Below, piece by piece: positions 62,501 through 64,000 of a stretch of 64,000 nucleotides of DNA. Position 1 is the first letter of the stretch. Each line of letters begins with the position of its first letter. This stretch comes from Atrichornis clamosus (Eukaryota; Chordata; Aves; Passeriformes; Menuridae), in contig WBMZ01000255.1 of assembly GCA_013400975.1 (NCBI GenBank), positions 1 through 64,000 of the forward strand. The letters are read 5' to 3'. The notes beneath the pieces were generated by a model. The model saw only the letters and a program-made list of their open reading frames with translations. It was not told the origin of the DNA and did no database searches. The translations under genes and the position numbers were made by a program.

Positions 62501-63901
62501 CAGCATGGCAGAGCCATCTGGGTAAAAACAGGAGGAAGTTCTCTACTCCACAGAAATCTGGGGCTTCCCGTTAGACCACTGTAACCACGGCTCCTTTGGC
62601 TGGAGTGAGGTCTGTCGGAGTCTACCTCACCTGTCTGCCAGGAGTGTGATGCTGGACTTCCCGGCCCTGGGTGCTTTCACCAAATAGAAAGAGCTGTCTG
62701 TGCATAGCACTAGAAGCTGCAAGATGGAACAGACAGGATCTGTACCAGGACAAGGTGTCTCATCACTGGCAGCTGCAGAAGCACACAGAAAGTGGATACT
62801 ACGGATGGAACGTTCCTCTAGAATGGCAGTCACAGACAGTGGGTATCCTGAGGAAGGAAGGAAAAAGGAACTGACAATTTATCCAAGGAAAGCTTAGTTT
62901 GGACTGTGGTCTGCTGAGAGGGAGCAGCCACCAGAACAAGCTAGATGGCAGAAGAAGATTCTTCTGCCAGGAGAGTCCTTGCATCATGGCAGGATGACAC
63001 GAGCACTGATGGCAGCCTGAACTGTGATGCCACAACAGTCTCAAAGATGGCCTGAGAGTGCAGTGGCAAAGCAGTGACTGTCACTGTCCCACAGCTCGGG
63101 GCAAGACTGCCATCAGTCCTTGCTGCAGCAGTTCCAGCCATGCATTGCCATGGATGGGAATGGTTCTGCAAGGGCCAGGGCAGTCACTGCACTGGCAACC
63201 TCTGGCCAAGCATCCAATGGACTACTGAAGTATTTTCAGATTTGCTTGTAAACTCAGTTCCAGACCCTTGTTCACACCAAGCCAGAGCCACAAATTCCTA
63301 GGGAAGGGCACAGTTTATCCACGGTGATCCCAATACACAGTCTCAAAGAGCAAGCTCACCTAGGTATTTATCCCAAATAGTTATTGTTGCATCTTCACCT
63401 GCCAGTGCCAGGTACCTGGAGCAGGAACTGACAGCAGAGCATGCAATCGGGGCTGCACATGGCCACACAACATCAGGTTTCAGATCAGAATCTAAGCAGA
63501 ATGACATGAAGAGAGACAACTGTAAGAAGGTGCAGAGCATTCTCTCTCAAGGTACTAGCATCCATTTGCCCCATAAAACATGCACCCTTCTGCAATCTCC
63601 TGCCAGAGTGGCTTCACTAAAAACACTGCCAGCCTGTGCCCAGCACAGAGCCCCACAATCCAAATGCCAGCCTAACCCACAAGATGTGAGTCAGCTCTCC
63701 TCCCAATTTCTCAGTTCCCTGAATCATGAAGACCTGGCAGAATGACAGCCACTGGCCACAGAACACACCCGCTCCCCACAGAGTACTTTGCTAGAGAAGG
63801 CAAGGCTTTCTTACCCACTTTCTCCTTGAGTGGATGGTTAAGTAAGTACAAGCAGAAATTGTGGTTTCCATCCCAGTGTACACCAATGCCAACTGGAATA
63901 T
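59440..63901 (-). CDS. WDR93: WD-repeat protein, C-terminal half, seven spliced exons (probable WDR93); 5' part beyond the window
   Basis: Seven minus-strand exons splice with GT-AG introns of 323, 512, 677, 747, 118 and 1117 bases. The phases agree at all six junctions and give 321 continuous residues to a TAG stop. The product has the character of a beta-propeller protein. It has an N-terminal HWDG segment, a canonical WD40 strand (YLALAGEDATITIWD), a second repeat-like segment (VLIFSWDGTVSLM), a long non-repeat region (IFLFDFNSYPL) and a Lys/Glu-rich end. The segment VWPCAAPIACSAVS and the overall plan fit my memory of WDR93 (about 690 residues in human), so about the last half is present. 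WDR93 has no well-defined biochemical role that I know of; WD proteins generally act as scaffolds. The family call is from memory; the exon structure is read directly. No frameshift or in-frame stop was seen. Confidence 0.72.
59552..60668 (-). other. Last intron of the WD gene (1117 bases)
   Basis: Non-coding. I see no snoRNA boxes, tRNA or repeat inside. It includes a mildly CpG-rich patch near 60200-60260. Confidence 0.6.
60669..60870 (-). CDS. WDR93: WD gene exon F
   Basis: The acceptor TTTCTGTCTAG precedes 60870 and the donor GTAGGT follows 60669. The exon is 202 bases and the intron before it is only 118 bases. It encodes a polar Gln/Glu stretch, then NIFLFDFNSYPL and a Lys/Pro-rich segment ending RDRFLLVPER, where the final Arg codon is split (AG/G). 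Confidence 0.85.
60989..61145 (-). CDS. WDR93: WD gene exon E, second WD-like repeat
   Basis: The acceptor TTTGCTGCTTCAG precedes 61145 and the donor GTGAGT follows 60989. The exon is 157 bases and starts in phase 0 with VLIFSWDGTVSLM, a strand-turn-strand pattern ending in D-G-T/S as in WD40 blades. It leaves in phase 1 within a Gly codon. Confidence 0.85.
61146..61892 (-). other. Intron between WD gene exons D and E (747 bases)
   Basis: Non-coding; no RNA gene, repeat or alternative exon with fitting phase was recognised. Confidence 0.6.
61893..61953 (-). CDS. WDR93: WD gene exon D (61-base microexon-like exon)
   Basis: The acceptor TCTCTTTCACAG precedes 61953 and the donor GTGAGTATT follows 61893. 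The exon is only 61 bases: one base completes the Arg codon from exon C and 20 codons follow (PKDPNLAVSAVVSVLAFPGA). It ends in phase 0, matching exon E. Confidence 0.78.
61954..62630 (-). other. Intron between WD gene exons C and D (677 bases)
   Basis: Non-coding. The minus-strand frame at 61948-62253 runs through the acceptor region of exon D and is not a separate product. Confidence 0.6.
62631..62847 (-). CDS. WDR93: WD gene exon C
   Basis: The acceptor CTTCCTTCCTCAG precedes 62847 and the donor GTGAGG follows 62631. The exon is 217 bases and enters in phase 1 through a split Gly codon. It continues directly from the WD40 strand (YLG, then YPLSVTAILEERSIRSIHFL) and contains a second blade-like stretch (LLVLCTDSSFYLVKA). 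Confidence 0.85.
62848..63359 (-). other. Intron between WD gene exons B and C (512 bases)
   Basis: Non-coding. Open frames on the minus strand (62799-63044 and 62941-63171) were tested as an extra exon and failed on phase and donor site. The direct B-to-C junction restores a smooth WD-repeat sequence. Confidence 0.65.
63360..63491 (-). CDS. WDR93: WD gene exon B, canonical WD40 repeat
   Basis: The acceptor TTCTGCTTAG precedes 63491 and the donor GTGAGC follows 63360. The exon is 132 bases, phase 1 in and out. It carries the clearest WD40 signature in the gene, with G-E-D-A-T-I-T-I-W-D ending near 63370. It joins exon A through a split Asp codon. Confidence 0.85.
63492..63814 (-). other. Intron between WD gene exons A and B (323 bases)
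   Basis: Non-coding; nothing further recognised. Confidence 0.6.
63815..63901 (-). CDS. WDR93: WD gene exon A (most 5' exon in the window)
   Basis: The acceptor TGTACCAG precedes 63901 and the donor GTAAGAAA follows 63815. The exon is 87 bases, entered and left in phase 1, and encodes the IPVGIGVHWDGNHNFCLY segment. The remaining bases to 64000 look intronic, so the preceding exon is outside the window. Confidence 0.8.
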
Positions 63902-64000
63902 CTGGTACAGACAAGGAGATGACAAAAGAAAAGGAGACTGGGGACAAAGAAGGGAACAATCCAGGACACCAAAATACCATTGGAAAGCTCTCATTAGAGC

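Noticed and set aside
62941..63171. Possible extra exon of the WD gene
   Set aside because: No donor with the required phase exists before the in-frame stop, and joining exon B directly to exon C gives a continuous WD-repeat sequence without it.
1..64000. tRNA genes, CRISPR arrays, endogenous retroviral LTRs, bacterial-type operons
   Set aside because: I looked for tRNA B-box sequences, regularly spaced repeats, paired LTRs and retroviral gag/pol frames and saw none that stood up to inspection by eye.

Overview
The window looks like nuclear DNA of a bird. It carries several copies of the avian/reptilian CR1 LINE in both orientations, long stretches of ordinary non-coding vertebrate sequence, and a gene made of small exons with GT-AG introns. 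Nothing in it is bacterial or viral: there are no operons, CRISPR arrays, insertion sequences or dense coding.

Layout. Positions 1-289 are the edge of a very GC/CpG-rich island, probably a promoter whose gene lies mostly to the left. It is followed directly by a 3'-end CR1 copy (290-701). From there to about 59.25 kb I find no convincing protein-coding exon. This roughly 58 kb gene-poor stretch holds four more CR1 remnants (10188-11260, 22300-22837, 32401-32516, 38079-38345), a poly(A)-tailed candidate retrocopy of an unidentified small membrane protein on the minus strand (23029-23470), a U2 snRNA-like fragment (50409-50452), a TA microsatellite and a few short motifs.

The right end (about 59255-63901, minus strand) is the 3' half of a real spliced gene. 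Seven exons join in one continuous frame, with matching phases at all six junctions, into the last 321 residues of a WD-repeat protein. My best identification is WDR93. The gene ends in a short 3' UTR with an AATAAA signal, and its 5' half lies beyond the right edge.

Functionally the window is one gene end plus its downstream intergenic region. In human, MESP1 and MESP2 lie just downstream of WDR93, but no bHLH coding sequence is recognisable here. I did not find a new multi-gene system. The observations most worth following are the poly(A)-tailed retrocopy (such copies are scarce in birds), the U2-like fragment, and the long gene-free interval next to the WD gene. All family assignments are from memory of consensus sequences and were not computed.
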